Positions 50,852-59,271 of a stretch of 64,000 nt of DNA are shown here, in pieces; positions within the stretch are counted from its first letter, which is position 1; each line of letters begins with the position of its first letter. The notes under the pieces were generated by a model. It did not search any database. It worked only from the letters and a program-made list of their open reading frames with translations, and was not told the origin of the DNA. The stretch lies in the NCBI RefSeq assembly GCF_014207445.1, contig NZ_JACHEM010000011.1:62001-126000 (forward strand), read 5' to 3'. This DNA is from Streptomyces candidus (lineage in GTDB: Bacteria > Actinomycetota > Actinomycetes > Streptomycetales > Streptomycetaceae). Position numbers and translations under genes: made by a program.

Positions 50852-52081
50852 ATGGCCGAGTTCACACTCGATCTCAACGACGACCAGAAGCAGGTTCGCG
50901 ACTGGATCCACGGGTTCGCCGCGGATGTGATGCGCCCGGCCGCCGCGGAGTGGGACGAGCGTGAGGAGACGCCCTGGCCGGTGATCCAGGAGGCGGCCAA
51001 GATCGGCATCTACTCGCTCGACTTCTACGCCCAGCAGTACTTCGACCCTACGGGGCTGGGCATCCCCATGGCTATGGAAGAGCTGTTCTGGGGTGATGCG
51101 GGCATCGGCCTGTCGATCGTGGGGACCGGTCTGGCCGCGGTGGGAGTCCTCGCGAACGGCACCGAGGAACAGATCGGCACCTGGATACCCCAGATGTACG
51201 GCGACGCCGACGACGTGAAGGTCGCCGCCTTCTGCTCCTCCGAACCGGACGCCGGATCGGACGTCGCGTCCATGCGCACGCGCGCCGTGTACGACGAAGC
51301 GAAGGACGAGTGGGTCCTCGACGGCACGAAGACGTGGGCGACCAACGGCGGCATCGCCAACGTGCACGTGGTCGTCGCCTGTGTGGACCCCGCACTGGGA
51401 TCCAAGGGCCACGCCTCCTTCATCGTGCCGCCGAGCACCCCCGGTCTGACCCAGGGCCAGAAGTTCAAGAAGCACGGCATCCGCGCCTCGCACACCGCCG
51501 AAGTCGTCCTGGAGAACGTGCGGATCCCCGGCAGCTGCCTGCTCGGCGGCAAGGAGAAACTCGACGAGCGCCTCGCCCGCGCCCGGGAACGGGCCGCGAA
51601 GAGCGGCGGCGAGCGCGTGAAGAACGCGGCGATGGCCACCTTCGAGGCGTCCCGGCCGGCCGTCGGCGCGATGGCCGTCGGCACCGCACGGGCCGCGTAC
51701 GAGGTCGCCCTCGACTACGCGATGACCCGGGAACAGTTCGGCCGCCCCATCATCGACAACCAGGGCATCGCCTTCCAGCTCGCCGACATGCGCACCCAGA
51801 TCGACGCGGCCCGGCTGCTGGTGTGGCGGGCGTCCTGGATGGCGGTCTCGGGCAAGCCGTTCACAGCGGCGGAGGGCTCCATGTCGAAGCTGTACGCCAG
51901 CGAGGTCTCGAAGAAGGTGACGGCCCAGGCGATCCAGATACTCGGCGGGAACGGCTACACCCGGGAGTACCCGGTGGAACGGATGCACCGGGACGCAGCC
52001 ATCTACACGATCTTCGAGGGGACGAGCGAGATCCAGCGCCTGGTGATCGCCAGGACGCTCTCCGGCATGCCGATCCGCTAG
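50852..52081 (+). CDS. Acyl-CoA dehydrogenase
   Basis: A 409-residue flavoprotein. LDLNDDQKQVRDWIHGF starts the N-terminal helical domain; AFCSSEPDAGSDVASM is the FAD/substrate motif; DYAMTREQFGRPI and the C-terminal QILGGNGYTREYPVERMHRD with the catalytic Glu in YTIFEGTSEIQR complete it. It forms a 2,3-double bond in an acyl-CoA thioester and passes electrons to ETF; chain length is not evident. The ATG at 50852 has GGAGG five bases upstream. A TetR gene lies opposite. Confidence 0.94.
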   Translation: MAEFTLDLNDDQKQVRDWIHGFAADVMRPAAAEWDEREETPWPVIQEAAKIGIYSLDFYAQQYFDPTGLGIPMAMEELFWGDAGIGLSIVGTGLAAVGVLANGTEEQIGTWIPQMYGDADDVKVAAFCSSEPDAGSDVASMRTRAVYDEAKDEWVLDGTKTWATNGGIANVHVVVACVDPALGSKGHASFIVPPSTPGLTQGQKFKKHGIRASHTAEVVLENVRIPGSCLLGGKEKLDERLARARERAAKSGGERVKNAAMATFEASRPAVGAMAVGTARAAYEVALDYAMTREQFGRPIIDNQGIAFQLADMRTQIDAARLLVWRASWMAVSGKPFTAAEGSMSKLYASEVSKKVTAQAIQILGGNGYTREYPVERMHRDAAIYTIFEGTSEIQRLVIARTLSGMPIR

Positions 52082-52122
52082 CAGGCGCCGCGGACGCCGG
52101 GCGGCGGCGTCCTCGCCGCCCC

Positions 52123-52163
52123 GGTCGTGGAGATGTGGCTCGGCCCACCACACCTCCACGACC
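52123..52163. terminator. Terminator hairpin between acyl-CoA dehydrogenase and glutathione peroxidase
   Basis: GGTCGTGGAGATGTGG (52123-52138) and CCACACCTCCACGACC (52148-52163) pair over 16 bp with one mismatch and a 9-base loop, 41 bases after the dehydrogenase stop. Confidence 0.8.
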
Positions 52164-52205
52164 CGGCTCCCCACCAGGACACCGGCCTCCGCGCCCCCGC
52201 GGCGA

Positions 52206-52226
52206 TGACAGCCGTACCCGCTGTCA
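52206..52226. terminator. Second, weaker hairpin before the glutathione peroxidase 3' end
   Basis: TGACAGC (52206-52212) and GCTGTCA (52220-52226) form a perfect 7-bp stem with a 7-base loop, 64 bases after the glutathione peroxidase stop. It may help terminate that gene, which is transcribed toward it. Confidence 0.45.
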
Positions 52227-52290
52227 CGGAACGCCCCGCTGCCGCCGGGCCCCGGCCCCTGCGCCGGCCGCGGCCGCGATCCGCCGGACG

Positions 52291-52779
52291 TCAGGCGGGC
52301 AGGTGGGAATCCACGGCCGCGACGAGCGCGGCGTCGTTCGGCTCGGTACGCGGGCGGAAGCGGCCCACGATGTCGCCGGTGGGGGAGATGAGGAACTTCT
52401 CGAAGTTCCACTGGACGTCCCCGGCCTTGCCGTCGGCGTCCGCGACCTTCGTCAGTTCCTTGTAGAGCGGGTGCCGGTGCTCGCCGTTGACCTCGATCTT
52501 TTCGAGGAGGGGGAAGGTCACGCCGTAGCTCGCCGAGCAGAAGGTGGCGATCTCCTCCGCGCTTCCCGGTTCCTGGCCCGCGAACTGGTTGCACGGCACA
52601 CCCAGGACCGTGAAGCCGCGGTCCGCGTACGACTTCTGGAGTTCCTCCAGGCCCGCGTACTGCGGCGTCAGGCCGCACTTCGACGCGACGTTGACCACCA
52701 GGACGGCCTTGCCCTTGTGGGCGGCCAGGCTCGTGGGGGCGCCGTCCAGGGTGTTCAGCGGGATGTCGTACAGGCTCAT
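52291..52779 (-). CDS. Glutathione peroxidase family (thioredoxin-dependent Cys peroxidase)
   Basis: A 162-residue protein with NVASKCGLTPQY (peroxidatic Cys35, Cys where some animal enzymes have Sec), LGVPCNQFAGQEP and WNFEKFLI. The catalytic Cys/Gln/Trp/Asn set is complete. Bacterial Cys forms usually reduce peroxides with thioredoxin. Actinobacteria lack glutathione, which supports this. No signal peptide is present. Length is normal. Confidence 0.94.
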   Translation of the reverse strand: MSLYDIPLNTLDGAPTSLAAHKGKAVLVVNVASKCGLTPQYAGLEELQKSYADRGFTVLGVPCNQFAGQEPGSAEEIATFCSASYGVTFPLLEKIEVNGEHRHPLYKELTKVADADGKAGDVQWNFEKFLISPTGDIVGRFRPRTEPNDAALVAAVDSHLPA

Positions 52780-53022
52780 CTGCCGTCTCCTCGTCAGTCA
52801 GCTCTGCGCTGTTTAGTCCGAAAGACGCAGGCTAGCCGCTGGCACCGGCATCCAGGCCGCGTCAGCGTTGCGGATACGCCGTCCGCCGGCCCGGGCAGTG
52901 GTCCGCGGACCGTCCGCCCCGGGCGGGACGGTCGAGCTGGGGGCGGCGGGTGCCAGGTCGCGGGAGCGTTTCTCCGTACCGGCCGCGGGGCGTTGTCAGT
53001 GGCGCCTCCTACGCTCGTGACC

Positions 53023-53460
53023 ATGAGCAGCGACGCGATGACGGTGAGCAGATGGCTCAGGGACCCGAGGGTGCTGGCGGTGCAGGCCGCCGAGTACCGG
53101 GATCTCGCCGCGCGCGGCGACCTGTCCGGGCTGGCCCGCGCGGTGATGATGGCGGCCTGCCGCGATGGCCCGGTGATCGGCCCCGGCGGGAGGAACACGG
53201 AGCTGCTGCGCACGCTCCCCGATGCCGATCGGTCGCGCCGGAGGTGGCGGAGGCATCGGTCGAAGCCTTGGCACGACGCGGGGACGAGACCGCAGAGGCG
53301 GAACTCGCAGCCCTGGCCGACCGGGTCACCCACCGGCGGGTCGCGCGGACGCTGGCGGAGGCGCGGGGGACGGTACGCGAGCGGCAGCGGGGCGGGGGAG
53401 AGGCGGCCTCGCGGGGGCCGGCGCAACGTCAACGAGCATCGCGCCGGGGGGCGTCTGGCA
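53023..53460 (+). pseudogene. Unidentified gene disrupted by a frameshift
   Basis: An ATG at 53023 opens a frame of clear coding quality (SRWLRDPRVLAVQAAEYRDLAARG in part, MMAACRDGPVIGPGGRNTEL). Near 53225-53240 the coding pattern moves to the -1 frame and continues (APEVAEASVEALARRGDETA, ELAALADRVTHRRVARTLAE). This fits loss of one base. I do not know the family. The true stop is unclear, because no stop precedes the convergent VOC gene in any frame; the end given is approximate. Sequencing error or real decay are both possible. Confidence 0.5.
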
Positions 53461-53469
53461 ATCCGGGTG

Positions 53470-53919
53470 CTACCCGGGCTGCGGCACCGGGTCCTCGCCG
53501 AACACCCACGGCGCCAGGACGACGAGCCAGCCGTCCGGGTCGGCGAAGAGCACCGCCCCCCGCTCCGGCCAGTACGCGTTGGCCGCCGCCACGGGCTCGT
53601 GCCCGCGCTCGCGCAGCCGGGCCGCCGCGGTCTCGACGGCCGCGGGCCCGCGCAGGTACAGAACGAGCAGGTTCTCCGGGTGCGGCTCCGGTATCCGCGG
53701 CGGATTGCCGTGCTGGGTGATCTCCATGTGCACAGGGGCGCCCGGCAGCCCGAGCACCACACCGTCGTACCCCTTGTGGCCGTCCTCGCCGCGCCAGGCG
53801 GCCAGCACGGGCAGCCCCAAGTCGTCGCGGTAGAAGGCCAGGACCTCGTCATAGCGTGCGGTGGGCCGAGCGAAGCGCACGGCGCCCACGTCGAGGTGGG
53901 CCGGCCAGGAAGTGATCAT
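53470..53919 (-). CDS. VOC family protein (glyoxalase/bleomycin-resistance fold)
   Basis: A 149-residue protein of the vicinal-oxygen-chelate superfamily: VRFARPTARYDEVLAFYRDDLG (in part), PVHMEITQHG (metal-site HxE), LLVLYLRGP and FADPDGWLVVL. The two beta-alpha-beta-beta-beta units of the fold are recognisable. Substrates range from methylglyoxal adducts to antibiotics, and none can be assigned. The ATG at 53919 starts at the conventional position, with only a weak site upstream. Confidence 0.9.
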   Translation of the reverse strand: MITSWPAHLDVGAVRFARPTARYDEVLAFYRDDLGLPVLAAWRGEDGHKGYDGVVLGLPGAPVHMEITQHGNPPRIPEPHPENLLVLYLRGPAAVETAAARLRERGHEPVAAANAYWPERGAVLFADPDGWLVVLAPWVFGEDPVPQPG

Positions 53920-54068
53920 GCGGGGCAGTGTAAGCAGGGCGCCGGAACCCCGCAGCCTGAACCCCGCAGCCGGAAAGCCGGAGCCGAGGCCTCGTCGTGC
54001 GACGGAGTGGTGCCAGGGCTGCCTCGGTCGTCGCCCACCGGCCCGGGGACGCGCCCGGCGGTCGGCCC

Positions 54069-54461
54069 CTACCGCCCCGCCGGCACGCGCCCGGCGGTCC
54101 GGCCGTACGCGCGGTGCACCCCGTACGCGCAGGCCGCGCCCACGACGTACCAGAAGAGGTCCGGCGCGTGGAAGGTAGAACCGAACACCAGCCGCAACAG
54201 GCCGTTACGGGCGCTCAATTCACCCGGCAAGCGGGACAGTTGCGCGAACTCCACGGCCCAGCTCAGCCCCAGGGCGACCGCTCCCGCGACCATGGGCCGC
54301 ACCAGGGGCCGTACGGCGACGACGAGTGCGTACAGCAGCACCGTGTACAGCGCGACCCCCGCGTACTTCGCGAATGCCCCGTCCCCCGTGGTCCGGATGC
54401 CGAGCGCGGCGGCGGTCGTGACCGCCGCCGCTGCCAGTAAGTGGATCCGTACCCGCCTCAC
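54069..54461 (-). CDS. DUF2809 membrane protein
   Basis: A 130-residue protein with four hydrophobic helices and the DUF2809 features FAKYAGVALYTVLLYALVV and LSWAVEFAQLS ... HAPDLFWYVVGAACAYG. The function is unknown. The start is a GTG at 54461, overlapping the stop of the gene upstream in GTGA, so it is the last gene of a four-gene operon (helicase, tesB, RelE-like, DUF2809). Confidence 0.88.
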   Translation of the reverse strand: MRRVRIHLLAAAAVTTAAALGIRTTGDGAFAKYAGVALYTVLLYALVVAVRPLVRPMVAGAVALGLSWAVEFAQLSRLPGELSARNGLLRLVFGSTFHAPDLFWYVVGAACAYGVHRAYGRTAGRVPAGR

Positions 54462-54751
54462 TCCGCGGTCTCGGACTCGTCGATCAGGTACGACGACTCG
54501 TCGAAGAGTTCGAGGAGGACCACGACGAACGCCTCACGCACCACCACGTACTCCAGCACGATCCCCGGCGCGACGTAGGCCTTGCGGTACGTCTCGTTGG
54601 GACCGATCTGTGCCGTGGCCAGCTTGTGGAACGGGTCCCGGGACAGCACCCGCACCGCGTGGTCCACGGTCGCCCGCCGGTCCGCGGTCAGGCTGTCGTG
54701 GACGGCCTTCGCCTCGACCGTGTACTTGACCTGGGAACGCCGCCCGGTCAT
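54458..54751 (-). CDS. Small RelE/ParE-like protein
   Basis: A 97-residue basic-to-acidic protein. VKYTVEAKAVHDSLTADRRATV, DPFHKLATAQIG, YRKAYVAPGIVLEYVVVREAF and VVVLLELFDESSYL give the alpha-alpha-beta pattern and the conserved Tyr-Arg plus hydrophobic strand seen in RelE/ParE proteins. No antitoxin gene is adjacent. It overlaps tesB at its start (ATGA, 54748-54751) and the DUF2809 gene at its end. Toxin function is therefore doubtful; the assignment rests on the pattern only. Confidence 0.6.
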   Translation of the reverse strand: MTGRRSQVKYTVEAKAVHDSLTADRRATVDHAVRVLSRDPFHKLATAQIGPNETYRKAYVAPGIVLEYVVVREAFVVVLLELFDESSYLIDESETAE

Positions 54752-55626
54752 CCCTCGTCGCCCAGCTTCCGGAACAGCCCCTCCTGCACCACCGACACCA
54801 GCAGTCGCCCGTCACGGTCGTAGATCCGGCCGCGTGCCAGGCCCCGTCCGCCGGTCGCGATCGGGGACTCCTGGTCGTAGAGGAACCACTCGTCCGCGCG
54901 GAAGGGGCGGTGGAACCACATCGCGTGGTCGAGCGACGCGATGTCGAAGTTCCACGAGCCCCACAGCGGCTCCACCGGCAGTCGCACCGCGTCCAGCAGC
55001 GTCATGTCACTGGCGTAGGCGAGCGCGCAGGTGTGCACGAGCTGGTCGTCGCCGAGCGGGCCGACCGCGCGCATCCACACCGCGCTGCGCGGCTCCGCGC
55101 CCTCGATCTGTTCCCGCGTCCAGCGCAGCCCGTCCACGTACCGGATGTCAAAGGGCTGCCGGCGTGCCATCCGCTCCAGCTCCTCCGGCAGAGCACCGAG
55201 GTGTTCGCGGATCTCCTCGGCGACCGTCGGCAGCGACTCCGGGTCCGGGACCTCCCGGCGCGGCGGCAGCTGGTGCTCGATGCCGCCCTCCTCAGGCTTG
55301 TGGAAGGAGGCCGTCAGGTTGAAGATCGTGCGGCCCTGCTGCACGGCGGTGACCCGCCGGGTGGTGAAGGACCTCCCGTCCCGCACCCGCTCCACCTGGT
55401 AGACGATCGGGACGCCGGGCCGCCCCGGCCGCAGGAAGTAGGCGTGCAGCGAGTGCACGGGACGCTCGCCGTCCGTCGTGCGTCCCGCCGCGACCAGCGC
55501 CTGTCCCGCGACCTGACCGCCGAAGACCCGCTGAAGGTGCTCCTGCGGGCTGACGCCGCGGAAGATGTTGAGCTCGATCTGCTCCAGGTCGAGCAGATCG
55601 ACGAGTCTCTCGGCCGGATTCGTCAT
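54748..55626 (-). CDS. tesB: Acyl-CoA thioesterase II
   Basis: A 292-residue double-hotdog thioesterase. First half: LEQIELNIFRGVSPQEHLQRVFGGQVAGQALVAA (in part), LHAYFLRPGRPGVPIVYQVE; second half: ALAYASDMTLLDAVRLP, ASLDHAMWFHRPFRADEW and GRGLARGRIYDRDGRLLVSV. The Asp of SLDHAMWFH belongs to the Asp/Gln/Thr catalytic set. It splits acyl-CoAs into free acid and CoA. It sits in an operon 37 bp after a helicase gene. The ATG at 55626 has GAGGACG upstream. Confidence 0.94.
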   Translation of the reverse strand: MTNPAERLVDLLDLEQIELNIFRGVSPQEHLQRVFGGQVAGQALVAAGRTTDGERPVHSLHAYFLRPGRPGVPIVYQVERVRDGRSFTTRRVTAVQQGRTIFNLTASFHKPEEGGIEHQLPPRREVPDPESLPTVAEEIREHLGALPEELERMARRQPFDIRYVDGLRWTREQIEGAEPRSAVWMRAVGPLGDDQLVHTCALAYASDMTLLDAVRLPVEPLWGSWNFDIASLDHAMWFHRPFRADEWFLYDQESPIATGGRGLARGRIYDRDGRLLVSVVQEGLFRKLGDEG

Positions 55627-55663
55627 CGGTTTTCGTCCTCTTCCATGAGTGTGCGGGGCGGGG

Positions 55664-58186
55664 CTAGAGCTGACCGACGGACGTGACGCGGACGACCGCC
55701 CGCGCCTCCTCGTCCGAGGCCGCAAGGTCGACCTCGGCGCTGATGCCCCAGTCGTGGTCGTCGTTCGGGTCGTCGAAGATCTGCCGCACCCGCCACAGAC
55801 CGTGCGGTGCGTCCTCCTCGATGAGCAGCAGCTTGGGGCCGCGCGCGTCCGGTCCGGTGCCGAGGTCGTCGTGCTCGTCCCAGTAGGCGTCCATGGCCTC
55901 GCCCCACTTGTCCTCGTCCCAGCCGCTGTCGGCGTCCAGCTCGCCGAGGGCGCGGACGTTGTCCAGGGCGGCCAGCTCGACCCGGCGGAACATGGCGTTG
56001 CGCACCAGCACCCGGAAGGCCCTCGCGTTGGCCGTCACCGGCTTGACCTGGTCGGCCTTCTCCTGTGCCTGCTCGGCCGTCTCCACCTCGGGGTTCGCCA
56101 GCTGCTCCCACTCGTCGAGGAGCGAGGAGTCCACCTGGCGGACCAGCTCGCCGAGCCAGGCGATCAGGTCTTCGAGGTCCTCCGACTTGAGGTCGTCGGG
56201 GATGGTGTGCTCCAGCGCCTTGTACGCGCCCGCCAGGTACCGCAGCACGATGCCCTCGGTGCGCGCCAGCTCGTAGTGCGAGGTGAACTCCGCGAAGTTC
56301 ATGGCCCGCTCGTACATGTCCCGCACGACGGACTTCGGCGAGACCGGGTGGTCGCCCACCCACGGGTGGCTCTTGCGGTACACGTTGTACGCGTGCCACA
56401 GCAGCTCCTCCAGCGGCTTGGGGTACGACACCTCCTGGAGCCGCTCCATCCGCTCCTCGTACTCCATGCCGTCGGCCTTCATCTGCCCGATGGCCTCGCC
56501 GCGGGCCTTGTTCTGCTGCGCGCCCAGGATCTGCCGGGGGTCGTCCAGCGTCGACTCCACGACGGACACCATGTCCAGCGCGTACGACGGCGAGTCGGGG
56601 TCCAGCAGGTCGAAGGCGGCCAGGGCGAACGTCGACAGCGGCTGGTTCAGCGCGAAGTCCTGCTGCAGGTCGACCGTCAGCCGTACGACCCGGCCCTCTG
56701 CGTCGGGAGTGGCCAGCTGCTCGACCACACCGCCGTCGAGCAGTGAACGGTAGATGGCGATGGCGCGGCGGATGTGCCGCAGCTGCGCCTTGCGCGGCTC
56801 GTGGTTGTCCTCCAGCAGATGGCGCATCGCCTCGAAGGCGTTTCCGGGACGCGCGATCACGGACAGCAGCATGGTGTGCGTGACCCTGAAACGGCTGGAC
56901 AGCGGCTCGGGGTCGGAACCGATCAGCTTGTCGAAGGTGGACTCCGACCAGGCGACGAAGCCCTCCGGGGCCTTCTTCCTGACCACCTTGCGGCGCTTCT
57001 TCGGGTCGTCGCCCGCCTTGGCGAGCGCCTTCTCGTTCTCCACGACGTGCTCGGGGGCCTGCGCCACCACGAAACCGGCCGTGTCGAAACCGGCCCGCCC
57101 GGCACGGCCCGCGATCTGGTGGAACTCCCGCGCGCGCAGGGTCCGCACCCGTGTCCCGTCGTACTTCGTCAGCGCCGTGAACAGCACCGTGCGGATCGGC
57201 ACGTTCACGCCGACGCCCAGGGTGTCCGTACCGCAGATGACCTTCAGCAGACCGGCCTGCGCCAGCTTCTCCACCAGCCGCCGGTACTTCGGCAGCATGC
57301 CGGCGTGGTGGACGCCGATGCCGTGCCGGACGTACCGGGAGAGGTTCTGGCCGAACTTCGTGGTGAAGCGGAAGTTGCCGATCAGCTCGGCGATCTTCTC
57401 CTTCTCCTCCTTGGAGCACATGTTGATGCTCATCAGCGACTGCGCCCGCTCGACGGCCGCCGCCTGGGTGAAGTGCACGATGTAGACCGGCGACTGCCTG
57501 GTCTCCAGGAGCTCCGTCAGGGTCTCCGTGATGGGCGTCAGCCGGTACTCGTACGACAGCGGAACCGGTCGTGTCGCGGACCGCACGACCGCCGTCGGAC
57601 GGCCCGTCCTGCGCGTCAGGTCCTTCTCGAACATCGAGACGTCCCCGAGCGTCGCCGACATCAGGATGAACTGCGCCTGCGGCAGCTCCAGGATCGGGAT
57701 CTGCCATGCCCACCCGCGGTCCGCCTCCGCGTAGAAGTGGAACTCGTCCATCACGACCTGGCCGATGTCCGCGTGCTTGCCGTCGCGCAGCGCGATCGAG
57801 GCGAGGACCTCGGCGGTGCAGGCGATGACCGGGGCGTCGGAGTTCACGGACGCGTCGCCGGTGAGCATGCCCACGTTCTCATGACCGAAGAGCTTGGCCA
57901 GCTCGAAGAACTTCTCCGACACCAGCGCCTTGATCGGAGCCGTGTAGAAGGTGACCTTGTCCTGGGCCAGCGCCGTGAAGTGCGCACCTGCCGCGACCAG
58001 GCTCTTTCCGGAACCGGTCGGCGTGGACAAGATCACGTTCGCGCCGGTGACCACCTCCATCAGCGCTTCCTCCTGCGCCGGATACAGGGCGATGCCCCGG
58101 CCCTCGGCCCAGGACTGGAAGGCCTCGAAGAGGGCGTCGGGGTCGGCGTTCGGCGGGAGCTGATCAATAAGGGTCACGCCCCCCAT
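55664..58186 (-). CDS. DEAD/DEAH-box helicase (Ski2-like, DUF3516)
   Basis: An 840-residue superfamily 2 helicase. Q-motif region YPAQEEALMEV; motif I LSTPTGSGKSLVA; Ia APIKALVSEKFFEL; II VVMDEFHFYAE (variant DEFH); III LMSATLGD; V GTDTLGVGVNVPIRTVLF; VI QIAGRAGRAGFD. The C-terminal half is the DUF3516 extension typical of actinobacterial members. It probably unwinds RNA or DNA in the cytoplasm; the substrate is unknown. The ATG at 58186 and a GTG at 58177 are both possible starts. It is first in an operon with tesB. Confidence 0.9.
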   Translation of the reverse strand: MGGVTLIDQLPPNADPDALFEAFQSWAEGRGIALYPAQEEALMEVVTGANVILSTPTGSGKSLVAAGAHFTALAQDKVTFYTAPIKALVSEKFFELAKLFGHENVGMLTGDASVNSDAPVIACTAEVLASIALRDGKHADIGQVVMDEFHFYAEADRGWAWQIPILELPQAQFILMSATLGDVSMFEKDLTRRTGRPTAVVRSATRPVPLSYEYRLTPITETLTELLETRQSPVYIVHFTQAAAVERAQSLMSINMCSKEEKEKIAELIGNFRFTTKFGQNLSRYVRHGIGVHHAGMLPKYRRLVEKLAQAGLLKVICGTDTLGVGVNVPIRTVLFTALTKYDGTRVRTLRAREFHQIAGRAGRAGFDTAGFVVAQAPEHVVENEKALAKAGDDPKKRRKVVRKKAPEGFVAWSESTFDKLIGSDPEPLSSRFRVTHTMLLSVIARPGNAFEAMRHLLEDNHEPRKAQLRHIRRAIAIYRSLLDGGVVEQLATPDAEGRVVRLTVDLQQDFALNQPLSTFALAAFDLLDPDSPSYALDMVSVVESTLDDPRQILGAQQNKARGEAIGQMKADGMEYEERMERLQEVSYPKPLEELLWHAYNVYRKSHPWVGDHPVSPKSVVRDMYERAMNFAEFTSHYELARTEGIVLRYLAGAYKALEHTIPDDLKSEDLEDLIAWLGELVRQVDSSLLDEWEQLANPEVETAEQAQEKADQVKPVTANARAFRVLVRNAMFRRVELAALDNVRALGELDADSGWDEDKWGEAMDAYWDEHDDLGTGPDARGPKLLLIEEDAPHGLWRVRQIFDDPNDDHDWGISAEVDLAASDEEARAVVRVTSVGQL

Positions 58187-58336
58187 CTTGCCTGGCCCAC
58201 CCCCGGATCGGGGAACCGGAGGGCGCAGTGAAGATCATCCTGGATAGGGTGACGGGTCAGCCCATCGGCGGTCCGCTCACAACTCGGCCGCGCCACGGAA
58301 GAGATGGGGGCACCACAGCATTGGGGCGGAACAACC

Positions 58337-59128
58337 ATGATGGGACCGGCGCACTCTCTGTCGGGGGCAGCGGCCTGGCTGGGGGTGGGCGCCGCGGCCG
58401 CCGCATGGGGCTACTCCATGCCCTGGCCGGTGCTCGTCGTCGGCGCGCTGATCTGCGCGGGCGCGGCACTCGCCCCCGATCTCGACCACAAGTCGGCGAC
58501 CATCTCGCGCGCCTTCGGACCGGTCTCGCGACTGCTCTGCGAGATCGTCGACAAACTGTCGTACGCCGTCTACCAAGCGACCCGCTCGGCCGGCGACCCC
58601 CGGCGTTCGGGAGGCCACCGCACCCTCACGCACACCTGGGTGTGGGCGGTCCTCGTGGGCGCCGGCTGCTCGGCCGCGGCGATATGGGGCGGCCGCTGGG
58701 CGGTGCTCGCCATCCTCTTCGTGCACCTGGTGCTGGCGGTGGAGGGTCTCCTGTGGCGGGCGGCCCGCGTCTCCAGCGACGTCCTGGTGTGGCTGCTGGG
58801 CGCGACCAGCGCGTGGATCCTCGCCGGGGTGCTCGACCAGCCGGGCAACGGATCGAACTGGCTCTTCACGGAACCGGGCCAGGAGTACCTGTGGCTCGGG
58901 CTGCCGATCGTGCTGGGCGCGCTCGTGCACGACATCGGGGACGCGCTCACCATCTCCGGCTGCCCGATCCTGTGGCCCATCCCGATCGGGCGCAAGCGCT
59001 GGTACCCGATCGGACCGCCGAAGTTCATGCGGTTCCGGGCCGGGAGCTGGGTGGAGATGAAGGTCCTGATGCCGGTGTTCATGCTGGCCGGAGGAGTGGG
59101 CGGAGCGGCGGCCCTGGGGTTCATCTGA
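58337..59128 (+). CDS. YdjM-like membrane-bound metal-dependent hydrolase
   Basis: A 263-residue polytopic membrane protein of the YdjM/DUF457 (LexA-binding inner-membrane hydrolase) type. His/Asp motifs of a metal site are visible: AHSLSG near the N terminus, LAPDLDHKSATISR, HRTLTHTW and ALVHDIGDAL. About five hydrophobic helices follow. The reaction is unknown. The start is one of two adjacent ATGs (58337, 58340) with GGGGCGGA upstream. It is divergent from the helicase operon. Confidence 0.88.
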   Translation: MMGPAHSLSGAAAWLGVGAAAAAWGYSMPWPVLVVGALICAGAALAPDLDHKSATISRAFGPVSRLLCEIVDKLSYAVYQATRSAGDPRRSGGHRTLTHTWVWAVLVGAGCSAAAIWGGRWAVLAILFVHLVLAVEGLLWRAARVSSDVLVWLLGATSAWILAGVLDQPGNGSNWLFTEPGQEYLWLGLPIVLGALVHDIGDALTISGCPILWPIPIGRKRWYPIGPPKFMRFRAGSWVEMKVLMPVFMLAGGVGGAAALGFI

Positions 59129-59202
59129 AGACCGTGCCGGGGCCGGGCCGGACCTTGCGTACGACCCGACGACAGGGGAGCAGCGCGAGGTCTACGGTGG
59201 GC

Positions 59203-59226
59203 CGGTCCCGGTCCCGGTCCCGGTCC
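59203..59226. repeat. Hexanucleotide repeat upstream of pip
   Basis: CGGTCC is repeated four times (59203-59226), with a degenerate fifth copy, 46 bp before the start of the proline iminopeptidase gene and upstream of its AGGAGG. Confidence 0.9.
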
Positions 59227-59271
59227 CGATTCCGGACCGCAGCTCTGCGCGCTCCCAGGAGGTCCAGACCC

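Noticed and set aside
52291..52779. Selenocysteine-type glutathione peroxidase
   Set aside because: The active-site residue is an ordinary Cys codon in NVASKCGLT, and no in-frame TGA is involved.
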